A stretch of 9,218 bases of DNA. It comes from Treponema sp. UBA3870. GTDB taxonomy: Bacteria > Spirochaetota > Spirochaetia > Treponematales > Treponemataceae. This document shows, piece by piece, positions 1 to 7,208 of this stretch. A program made the position numbers and the translations under genes. Numbering within the stretch: the first letter of the stretch is position 1; every line of letters begins with the position of its first letter. Below the pieces are notes generated by a model. That model searched no databases. It saw only the letters and a list, made by a program, of their open reading frames with translations, and was not told the DNA's origin. The DNA lies in assembly GCA_002392275.1 (NCBI GenBank), contig DGGQ01000042.1, positions 1-9,218 on the forward strand, read 5' to 3'.

Positions 1-1289
1 CGTGCGAAGGCAACGGTCGTCTTTTTGTTGAACTGTGCAAGGCCGCCGGTCTTGACGGGGAATACATTTCAGGAAACAACAAAAAATTCCAGCATACCTA
101 TGGAAAGGCGTACGGCAACCATGGATGGAATGTTGTCCACGTTGGCGACGAAAATATTTTGCTCGACAGCTGCTGGGGCGCGGGAACCGTTGACGGCAAT
201 GAATTTACGCACAGATTTGCCGACTGGTGGTTTGATGTGGACCCCTACATTATGATTTTCAGCCACTATCCGAGCGACCCGAAATATCAGTATCTTTCTC
301 CGGCTGTGTCCAAAGAAAAATTTGATACCCTTCCAAGAATCGATCCGACTGTCACAAAGGCCGGACTTTCTGGAAAAGAGGTTTACGAATTTTTCCTGAC
401 CCACAACAAGGCATGGAGCTGGGACGAGTTTGGTGATTTCGATGACGCGCTCGACAACGGACTTGTAATCAACAAGATTCCATTCACAAAGTCGCTCACA
501 AAAAATACCGAGTACGTTGTGAACCTGAGCTTTCCATCCAGCGAGGGCATCTATCTTTTGTACGAAAACCAGTTCAAAAAACTCACAAGCGGACAGGACA
601 TGAAGTTTACTCCAAAGGTAAACGGACAGGTCAAGATTTGCAGAAAGACGGATCTCTACTATACCATGATGCTGTACACCGTTGAGGATTTCCCGAGATG
701 CGAGTGGGAGGCCGCGGCAAAAAATGTGAACAAAAATCTTTCCGTTCCGTCCGTGGTCCATGGTTCATCCAGCTCGACCGGCGGCTCATCGACTGCCAAT
801 CTGGGACCCCTGACAACGGCGGCGGGAAATACCCTGTGCAATCTGAAAAATTTTGATTTAACCCAGCTGACTCTTCTGGATGGCACGACCCTTGACAACT
901 ATTCCCACGGGAAACCAAAGGTGCTGATTTTCTTTAGGACCAGCTGCGGAAACTGCCAGTACACTACCAGACAGATTGCCTCAAACTACAGCAGGTTCAG
1001 CGGCGTTGATATAATCGAGGTCGAGATTGATGGAACGGAAAAGTCCAATGTGGAGACTTACGCACAGACCATTGACACCTCCGGCAAAATTAAATTCTCG
1101 TGGGGAACTACGGGAAGAACGCTTGTGTCCAAATATCTTAAGGCACTCGGAATCGGAGGCTACACTTTGCCAGCCACAGTCTACATTGATTCAAACAACA
1201 GGTTCCAGTATCTCGACACTGGACCAAAGACGGCGAATGAAATTCTTTCACGCATAAACGAAATCGAAACCACGGTAAGCGGGCGGTAG
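1..1289 (+). CDS. Transglutaminase-like / thioredoxin-like fusion protein, N-terminus cut off
   Basis: The frame is open from the left edge (first whole codon at 3) to TAG at 1287-1289, giving 428 visible residues. The true start lies outside the window; the internal TTG at 159 is not the start, because the catalytic-looking motifs precede it. The first visible residues read CEGNGRLFVELCKAAGL, the usual block around the transglutaminase-core cysteine. His40 (NHGWN, 120-122) and Asp55 (LLDSCWGAG, 165-167) complete a Cys-His-Asp triad. The following SHYPSDPKYQYLSP stretch resembles kyphoscoliosis-peptidase-type proteins. A Ser/Gly/Thr-rich linker (about 760-800) leads to a TlpA/ResA-like thioredoxin fold with CGNC (Cys315 and Cys318, 945-956) and a probable cis-proline in TLPAT (Pro390). 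Thioredoxins with such a linker usually act outside the cytoplasm, so export is likely, but any signal peptide is off the window. Substrate and reaction are unknown. The family call is firm; the biological role is not. Confidence 0.85.
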   Translation, partial: CEGNGRLFVELCKAAGLDGEYISGNNKKFQHTYGKAYGNHGWNVVHVGDENILLDSCWGAGTVDGNEFTHRFADWWFDVDPYIMIFSHYPSDPKYQYLSPAVSKEKFDTLPRIDPTVTKAGLSGKEVYEFFLTHNKAWSWDEFGDFDDALDNGLVINKIPFTKSLTKNTEYVVNLSFPSSEGIYLLYENQFKKLTSGQDMKFTPKVNGQVKICRKTDLYYTMMLYTVEDFPRCEWEAAAKNVNKNLSVPSVVHGSSSSTGGSSTANLGPLTTAAGNTLCNLKNFDLTQLTLLDGTTLDNYSHGKPKVLIFFRTSCGNCQYTTRQIASNYSRFSGVDIIEVEIDGTEKSNVETYAQTIDTSGKIKFSWGTTGRTLVSKYLKALGIGGYTLPATVYIDSNNRFQYLDTGPKTANEILSRINEIETTVSGR

Positions 1290-1299
1290 TTTTTGTTAA

Positions 1300-1335
1300 G
1301 CCGGATTCGGAAATATCTGAGTCCGGCATTTTTTT
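1300..1335 (+). terminator. Rho-independent terminator after the transglutaminase fusion gene
   Basis: A 9-pair stem forms between GCCGGATTC (1300-1308) and GAGTCCGGC (1319-1327), with one G-T wobble and a 10-base loop. An A and seven T (1329-1335) follow. It starts 10 bases after the TAG at 1289. The T run ends exactly on the last base of the convergent sbcC stop codon. Read on the minus strand the hairpin lacks a good T run, so it mainly serves the plus-strand gene. Confidence 0.85.
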
Positions 1336-4300
1336 CAGAGCCTTTTAACTCCGTCGCCCTTCAGAATACTTGTGCCCCCATGTTTTTCGGCAACAATCTT
1401 TTGGTCAAATTCTTTTATCACATCGGGGACGTGGGTTATAATTCCAAGCGTCTTTCCGGTTGACTCCAGCGACTTCAGTGAATTGACCGCCTCAATTAGA
1501 GGTGTGCCGCTCAAAGTTCCAAAACCTTCGTCAAGGAAAAGTGAGTTGACCTGGACATTTCTGCTCGCAAGTTCCGCAATCCCAAGGGCAAGCGAAAGAC
1601 TGATAATAAATTTTTCACCGCCACTCATGTTGGCAATTGGACGGTCATCATCCGGGTCGGGGTAGTTGTCGTCGTGGACCATAAAATCAACGCCCTGTCC
1701 TTTTTGCACAAGCGAGAATCTTCCTGTGATTCCGTGGATATATCTGTTCGCCTTGATTAAAAGATTCTGCAGCGCCATCGACTGAACAAAAACTTCAAAA
1801 TCGCTTCCGTCGTTCACGCCGATAAAAGTTTTCATCTCCTGCCAAAGCGAGCGCTGTTTTTCAAGCTTGCTAAATGCCTCAAGTTTTTTATTATACCTTG
1901 CCCTGTTTTCGTCCTGGTTTTTCAAAATCGAATTGATTTCACCAACCCTTTTGTTTGCGCCGTCCCTTTCCGCAGATTTTTCTGAAAACTCTTTTTCCAG
2001 TTCATCCGAATTTTTTTGTGACAGATTTTTTGCCCTGCATCTTTCCAGATTCTCGGATGCAAGTTTGAAGGCTGCCAAAGTCGATGCGTCCTCATTTTCG
2101 ATATTCTTTTTTTCGTTCTCCAGTTCCATGATTTTTTCGTCGCTGGTTCTGCACAAAAGATATTCGTCCACAGATTTGAAACCATTTTTCTCCAGTGAAA
2201 GATTCAGCTCGCCACGGCGCATAGAAAGTTCTGGATTTTTTTCGTCAATCTGTTTTCTGAAACTCTCAAGCTCCGAGCTCAGCGCGATTTTCTTTTTTGT
2301 GGCGACATTCTTTTTTTCATCCGCGCTCTCTAATTTTTTCTTCAGGTTTTGCAGATTGATTTTGAAATTCCTTTCCTCATCATCAACAGATTTTTCACCG
2401 AACAGATTTTTTCTTTCCCCCACAAGCGATTCATAATCTGTCTTGATTTCCTCAAACCTTTTGCTTTCATTTTCAAAAATATTTTTGAGGTCCGCAATGT
2501 CAATTGCTTTTAACTCGATGTCGATATTCCGCACTTCCGTTTTTGCCAGTTCCAGCTCTGATTTTTTTTCGGAAAATTTTTGGAACCGTTTTTTTAATTC
2601 CGAAATGATTCCGACAATTTTTTCTTCGCCGTCATCTGTCTCGAAAGAAAAATTCCATGGCGCAATTTCCGCATTTATTTCCGCCGCAGCTTTGTTTTTT
2701 TCAGCTGCAAGAGATTTTAACCTTTCCTCAAATCCCAAAATCGTTGTCTCAAGTTTTGATGCGGTCTCCTTTAGATTTTGTGCATCATTTTTTTCCGCCT
2801 CATATTGTTTGTGGAGCTGCGACACATTTTCCGCAAGAGAGATTTTGTCTGAGTCAACAATTTTTTTAGGGTCAATATTTTTTTCGCCACAGTAGGGGTG
2901 CTCCTTCGAGCCACAGACAGGACAAGGATTTCCGACTGAAAGGTTTATTCTGATCAGCGCGGATATGTTCAGGTATTCCCTGCTCACAAGGTTCTCCAGA
3001 TGCTTTTCGATTTCGCGAATCTTTTTTTCGCATTCCTCCAGTTTGTTTTTGTTCCGCTCAAGACTTTCCCTTTGTGCAGCCAAATCTTTGTTGATTCCAC
3101 ATTTTTCTGCGGCATTTGATTTTATGGATTTTGTCTGTCCGTTCAAAAAAACAATTTTCTCGGAAAGGTTTTCATCATTTTTGTTCTGGTCCAAATACTT
3201 CTGAAGCTCCTCAATTTTTTTTTCGTAAATTGATTTTTGCGTCTCAAGATTGCCTATCTTTTGTTCAGCATCCCGCCATTCTTTTTCAGCTTCATTTTTT
3301 CTTTCGTCCTGGTCGCAAAACATTTTTTCGCTCGGTCCAATTTTTGAATCAAGCTCCCGGACTTTTTTCCAGAGCCCTTCTTTTTCTTCGGACAGACCAT
3401 TTTCTTTGTCGTAGATTTTTTTTGCATCCTCCGCATCGCTCTGTGCGGTGGCAAATTCTTTTTCAGCAAGCGAGAGCGCGGTTTTTGTTGTCCCAAGTTT
3501 TTCGTTCAGATGTTCAATCATTTTTTTAGTTTCGGAAAATCTGCTGTACTCGATGTCACATTTTTTTGCTTTTTCAGCTCTTTCCAGAATTGTTTGAGAC
3601 TGAGCGAAAATCTGTTCTCTTTCCTCGAATCTTTTTCGAGCAAGTTTTGCCTGATCCAGTTTGGAACTGTATTCCTTGATTTCATTCAGCCAATTAATCT
3701 GCATCGAAATTGTTGCTATTTCTGAATCAATTTTTTTTGCCTTCTCATCGGTAGATTTTTTTTCGCATTCAAGTTTTTCAATATCTTCATCGGCCAGAAA
3801 ATCAATATTTTCCAAGGCAGATTTTGCGAGCTTGTACTCATTCTCCACGTCGCCAGCTTTTTTGCAGATTCGCTCTCCAATTTTTTTGTATTTTTCCGTT
3901 CCATTTATTTTTGCCAGAATCTCGGCGCGCTTTCTTTCATTGCTGCTTGAATTTTTTTCTCCCTCCAGAAAAATACTGAACTCCCCCTGTGCAAGCATTA
4001 TGGAACGACAGAACTGTCCGTAATCAAGCTGGATATTTTGCGCGGTGCGGTTTTCTATTTCGGAACTTTTGTGTGCGGAAAAAAGTTCCCCTGTTTCGGT
4101 GTTCAAAATTGAAAAATCTGTTGAGTCAAGTTTTCCGCTCCGTGGTCTTCTGGACTGAGAAAACTTTGAGACGTAAGTTTTTCCCTCACATTCATAGGTC
4201 ACGGATGCCATGCATGAATTTGTGTTCCGTGTCATTATCTCGTTGTTGCTTCCGTCAATCTTGTTGAGCCGTGCCGTTTTTCCGTAGAGGGCGAGGGTTA

Positions 4301-4451
4301 TTGCATCAAGGATTGTTGTTTTTCCCGCTCCTGTTTCTCCGCAGATTACAAACTGGTTGTGATTTTTTTTGAAAGCCTCGTCGGTCAAATCAATGAGCCA
4401 GTGTCCTTTCAGTGAGTTCAGATTTTCAAATTCAATTTTTATGATTTTCAT
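1335..4451 (-). CDS. sbcC: SbcC, Rad50-like ATPase subunit of the SbcCD nuclease
   Basis: This is the ATP-dependent structural subunit of the SbcCD complex, the bacterial counterpart of Rad50. It partners SbcD in the cytoplasm to process DNA ends, hairpins and protein-blocked ends. The 1038 residues match the usual length (about 1050 in E. coli). The order is complete: Walker A GETGAGKT at 38-45, Q-loop MLAQGEFS with Gln155, a first coiled coil from about 180 to 490, the zinc-hook motif CPVC at 510-513, a second coiled coil to about 880, ABC signature SGGEK at 943-947, Walker B LFLDEGFG with Asp974 and Glu975, and the H-loop His1007. The ATG follows the sbcD stop with no spacer. Its ribosome site GTGGAG lies inside the last sbcD codons, so the two are probably translationally coupled. 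The coiled coils are very rich in Lys and Glu and encode many A8-A9 runs. No key residue is missing. Confidence 0.97.
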   Translation of the reverse strand: MKIIKIEFENLNSLKGHWLIDLTDEAFKKNHNQFVICGETGAGKTTILDAITLALYGKTARLNKIDGSNNEIMTRNTNSCMASVTYECEGKTYVSKFSQSRRPRSGKLDSTDFSILNTETGELFSAHKSSEIENRTAQNIQLDYGQFCRSIMLAQGEFSIFLEGEKNSSSNERKRAEILAKINGTEKYKKIGERICKKAGDVENEYKLAKSALENIDFLADEDIEKLECEKKSTDEKAKKIDSEIATISMQINWLNEIKEYSSKLDQAKLARKRFEEREQIFAQSQTILERAEKAKKCDIEYSRFSETKKMIEHLNEKLGTTKTALSLAEKEFATAQSDAEDAKKIYDKENGLSEEKEGLWKKVRELDSKIGPSEKMFCDQDERKNEAEKEWRDAEQKIGNLETQKSIYEKKIEELQKYLDQNKNDENLSEKIVFLNGQTKSIKSNAAEKCGINKDLAAQRESLERNKNKLEECEKKIREIEKHLENLVSREYLNISALIRINLSVGNPCPVCGSKEHPYCGEKNIDPKKIVDSDKISLAENVSQLHKQYEAEKNDAQNLKETASKLETTILGFEERLKSLAAEKNKAAAEINAEIAPWNFSFETDDGEEKIVGIISELKKRFQKFSEKKSELELAKTEVRNIDIELKAIDIADLKNIFENESKRFEEIKTDYESLVGERKNLFGEKSVDDEERNFKINLQNLKKKLESADEKKNVATKKKIALSSELESFRKQIDEKNPELSMRRGELNLSLEKNGFKSVDEYLLCRTSDEKIMELENEKKNIENEDASTLAAFKLASENLERCRAKNLSQKNSDELEKEFSEKSAERDGANKRVGEINSILKNQDENRARYNKKLEAFSKLEKQRSLWQEMKTFIGVNDGSDFEVFVQSMALQNLLIKANRYIHGITGRFSLVQKGQGVDFMVHDDNYPDPDDDRPIANMSGGEKFIISLSLALGIAELASRNVQVNSLFLDEGFGTLSGTPLIEAVNSLKSLESTGKTLGIITHVPDVIKEFDQKIVAEKHGGTSILKGDGVKRL

Positions 4452-5750
4452 TTAATTTTCTCCACGTTCAACTTCTGCTGCGACTTCCATAAATATCGGA
4501 AGATATTTTTCTATCAAATCGGATTTTGTTTTTTCCTTCTGCTCATCTGGCAAATCAAAAAACAGGGATGCCTTTTTCTGCAGAATCAGTTTTTTGAAAA
4601 TTTCTTCCTCATCAAAATTCTTCAGCTCATCCATGTCAAAGTTTTCATGCGACTCCGAATCAAAAAATTTTGTCTGAGCCTTTACACTTACGACGGAAAC
4701 ATTTTCAGGAAACTCATCTTCAATTTTTTCAATCTCGCTGTGGATATTGATTTCATCTTCCTGGACAAAATATGCTTCCACAAATGTCTTTTTTTCAGGC
4801 GGGTTGTTTTTGTATTTAGCAAGCTCCTCAATTATATAACGGCAGTTCCCGGATATGCGTCTGAAATCAAATGTCTGCGGTACGGCAATTTTTTTGACAC
4901 ATGTTTTATGGTCAGAATCAATTTCAACTTCGAGAATATTTCTTTCGATATTTGCTTCGTCAAAGCCCATCACAAACGGGGACCCTGAATAGCGTACTTT
5001 ATTTTTTTTGTCAACCATCGTTGAGTAATGTATGTGCCCGAGAGCGACATAATCAAAATCCTCTGGAAAAATTTCTGCATGTACCGAACCAAGTTTTCCA
5101 ACAACATCCAACATTCTGATTCCGTCGTCCGTTTTGGTTTCTTTTTTTGCACTGCTCAGCCGTCCTTCAAGGTTTGCCGCATAGAGATGTCCGGTCGCTA
5201 TTATCGGAATGTTTTTTTTGCCTGCCATTTTTTTTGCAATGTCCAGAGCTTTTTTGTAAACAGTTTTGTATGCCCTGTCCGAAAAAGTTCCGTCATCAAT
5301 TTGCTCATCGAAAAACTGTCGAAGCTCGCTTTCCCGTGCGTATGGGATTGCGCAGCATATCGCGGACGTTTTTCCGTCGCTGTCGTAAAGCTCAAAAACC
5401 GCGTCCCCAATCTCCATGTTCGCGATGGAACCGACCACATGGATGTTCAGAAGCTCCAGCATGTCTTTTTCGGAATCAAGAAGCGCGCCTGAATCATGGT
5501 TTCCCCCAACGATGACCACATTTTTGCAGCATGTTCCGACCAGCGACGTTAAAAACTGTATGTACTGTCTGCGGGACTCCACCGGTGGATTTGCGCAGTC
5601 GTAGATGTCCCCCGAAACGACAAGGGCCTGTGCATTCTGTTTTTCAATTTCATTTTTCAGCCAGTAAAAAAAATTCTGCTGCTCAATGTTCCTGTCTATG
5701 TCGTGCATTCTGTTCCCAAGGTGCCAGTCCGCAGTGTGGATAAATTTCAT
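4452..5750 (-). CDS. sbcD: SbcD, Mre11-like nuclease subunit of SbcCD
   Basis: This is the metallophosphoesterase-type nuclease that, with SbcC, cuts hairpins and DNA ends using two Mn ions. Its 432 residues are slightly longer than E. coli SbcD (about 400). The phosphoesterase motifs are all present near the N-terminus: DWHLG (Asp8, His10), GDIYD (Asp48), GGNHDSG (Asn84, His85), GHLY (His188) and GHIHY (His239, His241). The remainder is the DNA-binding cap and an acidic/lysine-rich C-terminal part that would contact SbcC. The start is ATG at 5748-5750, with AAGGGG at 5757-5762 and a 6-base spacing. It is the first certain gene of the operon: TAA at 4452-4454 directly touches the sbcC ATG. 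A perfect TATAAT lies about 140 bases upstream on the same strand. A possible small frame overlaps its first bases. Confidence 0.97.
   Translation of the reverse strand: MKFIHTADWHLGNRMHDIDRNIEQQNFFYWLKNEIEKQNAQALVVSGDIYDCANPPVESRRQYIQFLTSLVGTCCKNVVIVGGNHDSGALLDSEKDMLELLNIHVVGSIANMEIGDAVFELYDSDGKTSAICCAIPYARESELRQFFDEQIDDGTFSDRAYKTVYKKALDIAKKMAGKKNIPIIATGHLYAANLEGRLSSAKKETKTDDGIRMLDVVGKLGSVHAEIFPEDFDYVALGHIHYSTMVDKKNKVRYSGSPFVMGFDEANIERNILEVEIDSDHKTCVKKIAVPQTFDFRRISGNCRYIIEELAKYKNNPPEKKTFVEAYFVQEDEINIHSEIEKIEDEFPENVSVVSVKAQTKFFDSESHENFDMDELKNFDEEEIFKKLILQKKASLFFDLPDEQKEKTKSDLIEKYLPIFMEVAAEVERGEN
4455..4475 (-). promoter_or_regulatory. sbcC ribosome binding site embedded in the sbcD 3' end
   Basis: On the minus strand the last sbcD codons contain GTGGAG, followed by AAAATTAA and the sbcC ATG. 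The ribosome site is therefore wholly inside sbcD, and the stop and start codons abut as TAAATG. This supports the chosen sbcC start and suggests coupled, near-equal translation of the two subunits. Confidence 0.7.
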
Positions 5751-5860
5751 TCCGCGCCCCTTATGTTTCTTTTTGTAGAATCGCCAAGCCCGATGTGTAG
5801 CGTTGTGCCGGATGTCTCCTCCGTACGAATTACTATAAACTTTTTAATAAAATTTTTCAA
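5747..5860 (-). CDS. Candidate small ORF overlapping the sbcD start (37 codons, TTG start, uncertain)
   Basis: The minus-strand frame beginning with TTG at 5858-5860 stays open for 37 codons and stops at TGA 5747-5749, sharing ATGA with the sbcD start. The frame remains open a little further upstream, where another TTG at 5879-5881 would give 44 codons. The N-terminal part is Lys/Phe/Ile-rich because the DNA is AT-rich; the C-terminal part (…GTTLHIGLGDSTKRNIRG…) has a composition that could be real protein. Against it: no ATG or GTG start, no convincing ribosome site before either TTG, and no family I recognise. The overlap with sbcD would fit translational coupling in the sbcDC operon. It could equally be chance open frame in an mRNA leader. 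Confidence 0.22.
   Translation of the reverse strand: MKNFIKKFIVIRTEETSGTTLHIGLGDSTKRNIRGAE
5812..5823 (-). promoter_or_regulatory. Orphan Shine-Dalgarno-like sequence in the sbcD leader
   Basis: The minus strand reads CGGAGGAGAC here, a near-ideal ribosome-binding core, about 65 bases before the sbcD ATG. No ATG, GTG or TTG follows at usable spacing. The first bases after it give ATC, a very rare start codon and too close. It may be chance, part of the candidate small frame, or a ribosome standby or regulatory site. Confidence 0.25.
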
Positions 5861-5891
5861 AAACTTATTCCATAAAATCAACTTTTTTTCT

Positions 5892-5920
5892 ATTATAGAA
5901 CGAATCAGCCGTTAGGAAAA
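5892..5920 (-). promoter_or_regulatory. Likely sbcDC promoter
   Basis: On the minus strand there is a perfect -10 box TATAAT (plus positions 5892-5897). A weak -35-like TTTTCC (5915-5920) stands 17 bases upstream. Transcription would begin near 5885 and give an approximately 135-base leader before sbcD. The -10 match and spacing support it; the -35 is poor (3 of 6). Confidence 0.45.
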
Positions 5921-5971
5921 CAGGGTTCTCTGCAAAACGGTTGCCATATTTTAATTACAGGTGGTACGGTA

Positions 5972-7135
5972 GTGTACAATCGTAATGACTATGTGAGTGA
6001 CAAAGACTGGGAGCAGTTTCTTGAATTTTCCAAGGACCTTCCAACACCGAACATTGTTGTGAGCTTGAAGACCATTAAAAAGAATTTCATCAAGCTCAGA
6101 AGCTCCTTCCCCTATGCCAAGATTTTTTATGCAATCAAGGCGAATCCCGGTGAACCTGTTTTGCAGATGCTTGCCGAAAACGGGTCCAATTTTGACATCG
6201 CCTCACGTTACGAACTTGATTTGATAAAAAAGTTTGTTGACGACCCGAACCGCTTTTCCTACGGAAACACAATCAAGAAGGCCTCCGACATTAAATATTT
6301 TTATGAAAACGGTGTGCGTCTTTTTGCGACCGACAGCAAGGACGACTTGAAGAACATTGCCGAAAATGCACCAGGCTCCAGGGTCTACGTGCGTATTCTT
6401 GTCGAGGGGTCCGACTCTGCCGACTGGCCTTTGAGCAAAAAATTCGGATGCCATCCCGACATGGCCTATGATTTGCTGGTTCTCGCGAGGGAGCTTGGTC
6501 TGAATCCGTGGGGGATTTCTTTCCACGTCGGAAGCCAGCAGAGGGACATAGGTTCATGGAACGACGCAATTGCAAAGGCGAAATATCTTTTCTCTTCACT
6601 GGAGGAGGAGGAGGGAATCCGTTTGCAGATGATAGACATGGGCGGTGGTTTTCCAGCGAGCTATATTGATCCTGTCAATCCGCTTGATGTCTATGCCAAG
6701 GAAATCACGCGCTTTTTGACCGAGGACTTTGGCGATGATTTGCCAGAAATTATTTTGGAGCCTGGACGTTCTCTGGTTGGCGACAGCGGAATCCTCACGA
6801 GCGAAGTAATCCTTTGTTCGAGAAAAAACAATACCGCGCTTACAAGATGGATTTATCTTGATGCCGGTAAATTCAACGGGCTGATTGAGACTCTTGACGA
6901 ATGCATAAAGTATCCGCTGATTACAACAAAGGATGGCGACAAGGAGGGTGACGTTATTATCGCAGGTCCGACATGTGACAGCATGGATGTCATGTACGAG
7001 AACGCAAGATACCGTCTTCCGATTACATTGAAACAGGGCGACAGGATTTACTGGCTTTCGACCGGAGCATACACTTCAACCTATGCGTCAGTCGCTTTCA
7101 ACGGTTTTCCGCCAATCAAAACATACTACATGTAA
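5972..7135 (+). CDS. Fold-III PLP-dependent ornithine/lysine decarboxylase
   Basis: The 387-residue product belongs to the alanine-racemase-fold (group IV) basic amino acid decarboxylases, the eukaryotic-ODC-like type. These make putrescine from ornithine and/or cadaverine from lysine in the cytoplasm. Visible landmarks: the PLP lysine in YAIKANP (Lys56), the stacking histidine in SFHVGSQ (His185), the phosphate-binding glycines in DMGGGFP (224-226), EPGR with Glu263, the cross-subunit catalytic cysteine in GPTCDSMDV (Cys335, Asp336), and a C-terminal tyrosine block GAYTSTYAS. The segment LDAGKFNGLIETLDECIKYP resembles bacterial dual lysine/ornithine enzymes rather than strict ODC, but specificity cannot be fixed from sequence. 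Diaminopimelate decarboxylase is less likely, because the length and CDSMD context fit ODC/LDC better. The start is GTG, supported by AGGTGG at 5959-5964 with a 7-base spacing. It stands alone: divergent from sbcDC, with its own terminator. Confidence 0.9.
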   Translation: MYNRNDYVSDKDWEQFLEFSKDLPTPNIVVSLKTIKKNFIKLRSSFPYAKIFYAIKANPGEPVLQMLAENGSNFDIASRYELDLIKKFVDDPNRFSYGNTIKKASDIKYFYENGVRLFATDSKDDLKNIAENAPGSRVYVRILVEGSDSADWPLSKKFGCHPDMAYDLLVLARELGLNPWGISFHVGSQQRDIGSWNDAIAKAKYLFSSLEEEEGIRLQMIDMGGGFPASYIDPVNPLDVYAKEITRFLTEDFGDDLPEIILEPGRSLVGDSGILTSEVILCSRKNNTALTRWIYLDAGKFNGLIETLDECIKYPLITTKDGDKEGDVIIAGPTCDSMDVMYENARYRLPITLKQGDRIYWLSTGAYTSTYASVAFNGFPPIKTYYM

Positions 7136-7151
7136 AATAAGACAAAAAAAG

Positions 7152-7191
7152 AAAAGGGACTGTCCGTGTAATTTCAGACAGCCCCTTTTTT
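7152..7191. terminator. Bidirectional terminator between the decarboxylase and the beta-barrel gene
   Basis: A long stem pairs AAAAGGG-A-CTGTC (7152-7164) with GACAG-C-CCCTTTT (7177-7189), with one A/C mismatch and a 12-base loop. T runs follow on the plus strand, and an A-rich stretch precedes it that becomes a T run on the minus strand. It lies 16 bases after the decarboxylase TAA and 17 bases beyond the convergent gene's stop, so it can end transcription from both sides. Confidence 0.88.
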
Positions 7192-7208
7192 GTTTGTAAA
7201 TCCACCAA

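Noticed and set aside
69..761. Long minus-strand frame of 230 codons inside the transglutaminase gene
   Set aside because: It is antisense to a region with recognisable catalytic motifs in the plus frame and shows no motif or ribosome site; a shadow of the real gene.
1867..2895. Ser/Phe-rich plus-strand frames of 150-189 codons within sbcC
   Set aside because: Poly-T complement of Lys/Glu codons produces Phe/Ser strings; these are antisense shadows of the SbcC coiled coil.
5703..5915. Plus-strand 70-codon frame across the sbcD start region
   Set aside because: Antisense to sbcD and its leader, no ribosome site, no recognisable product.
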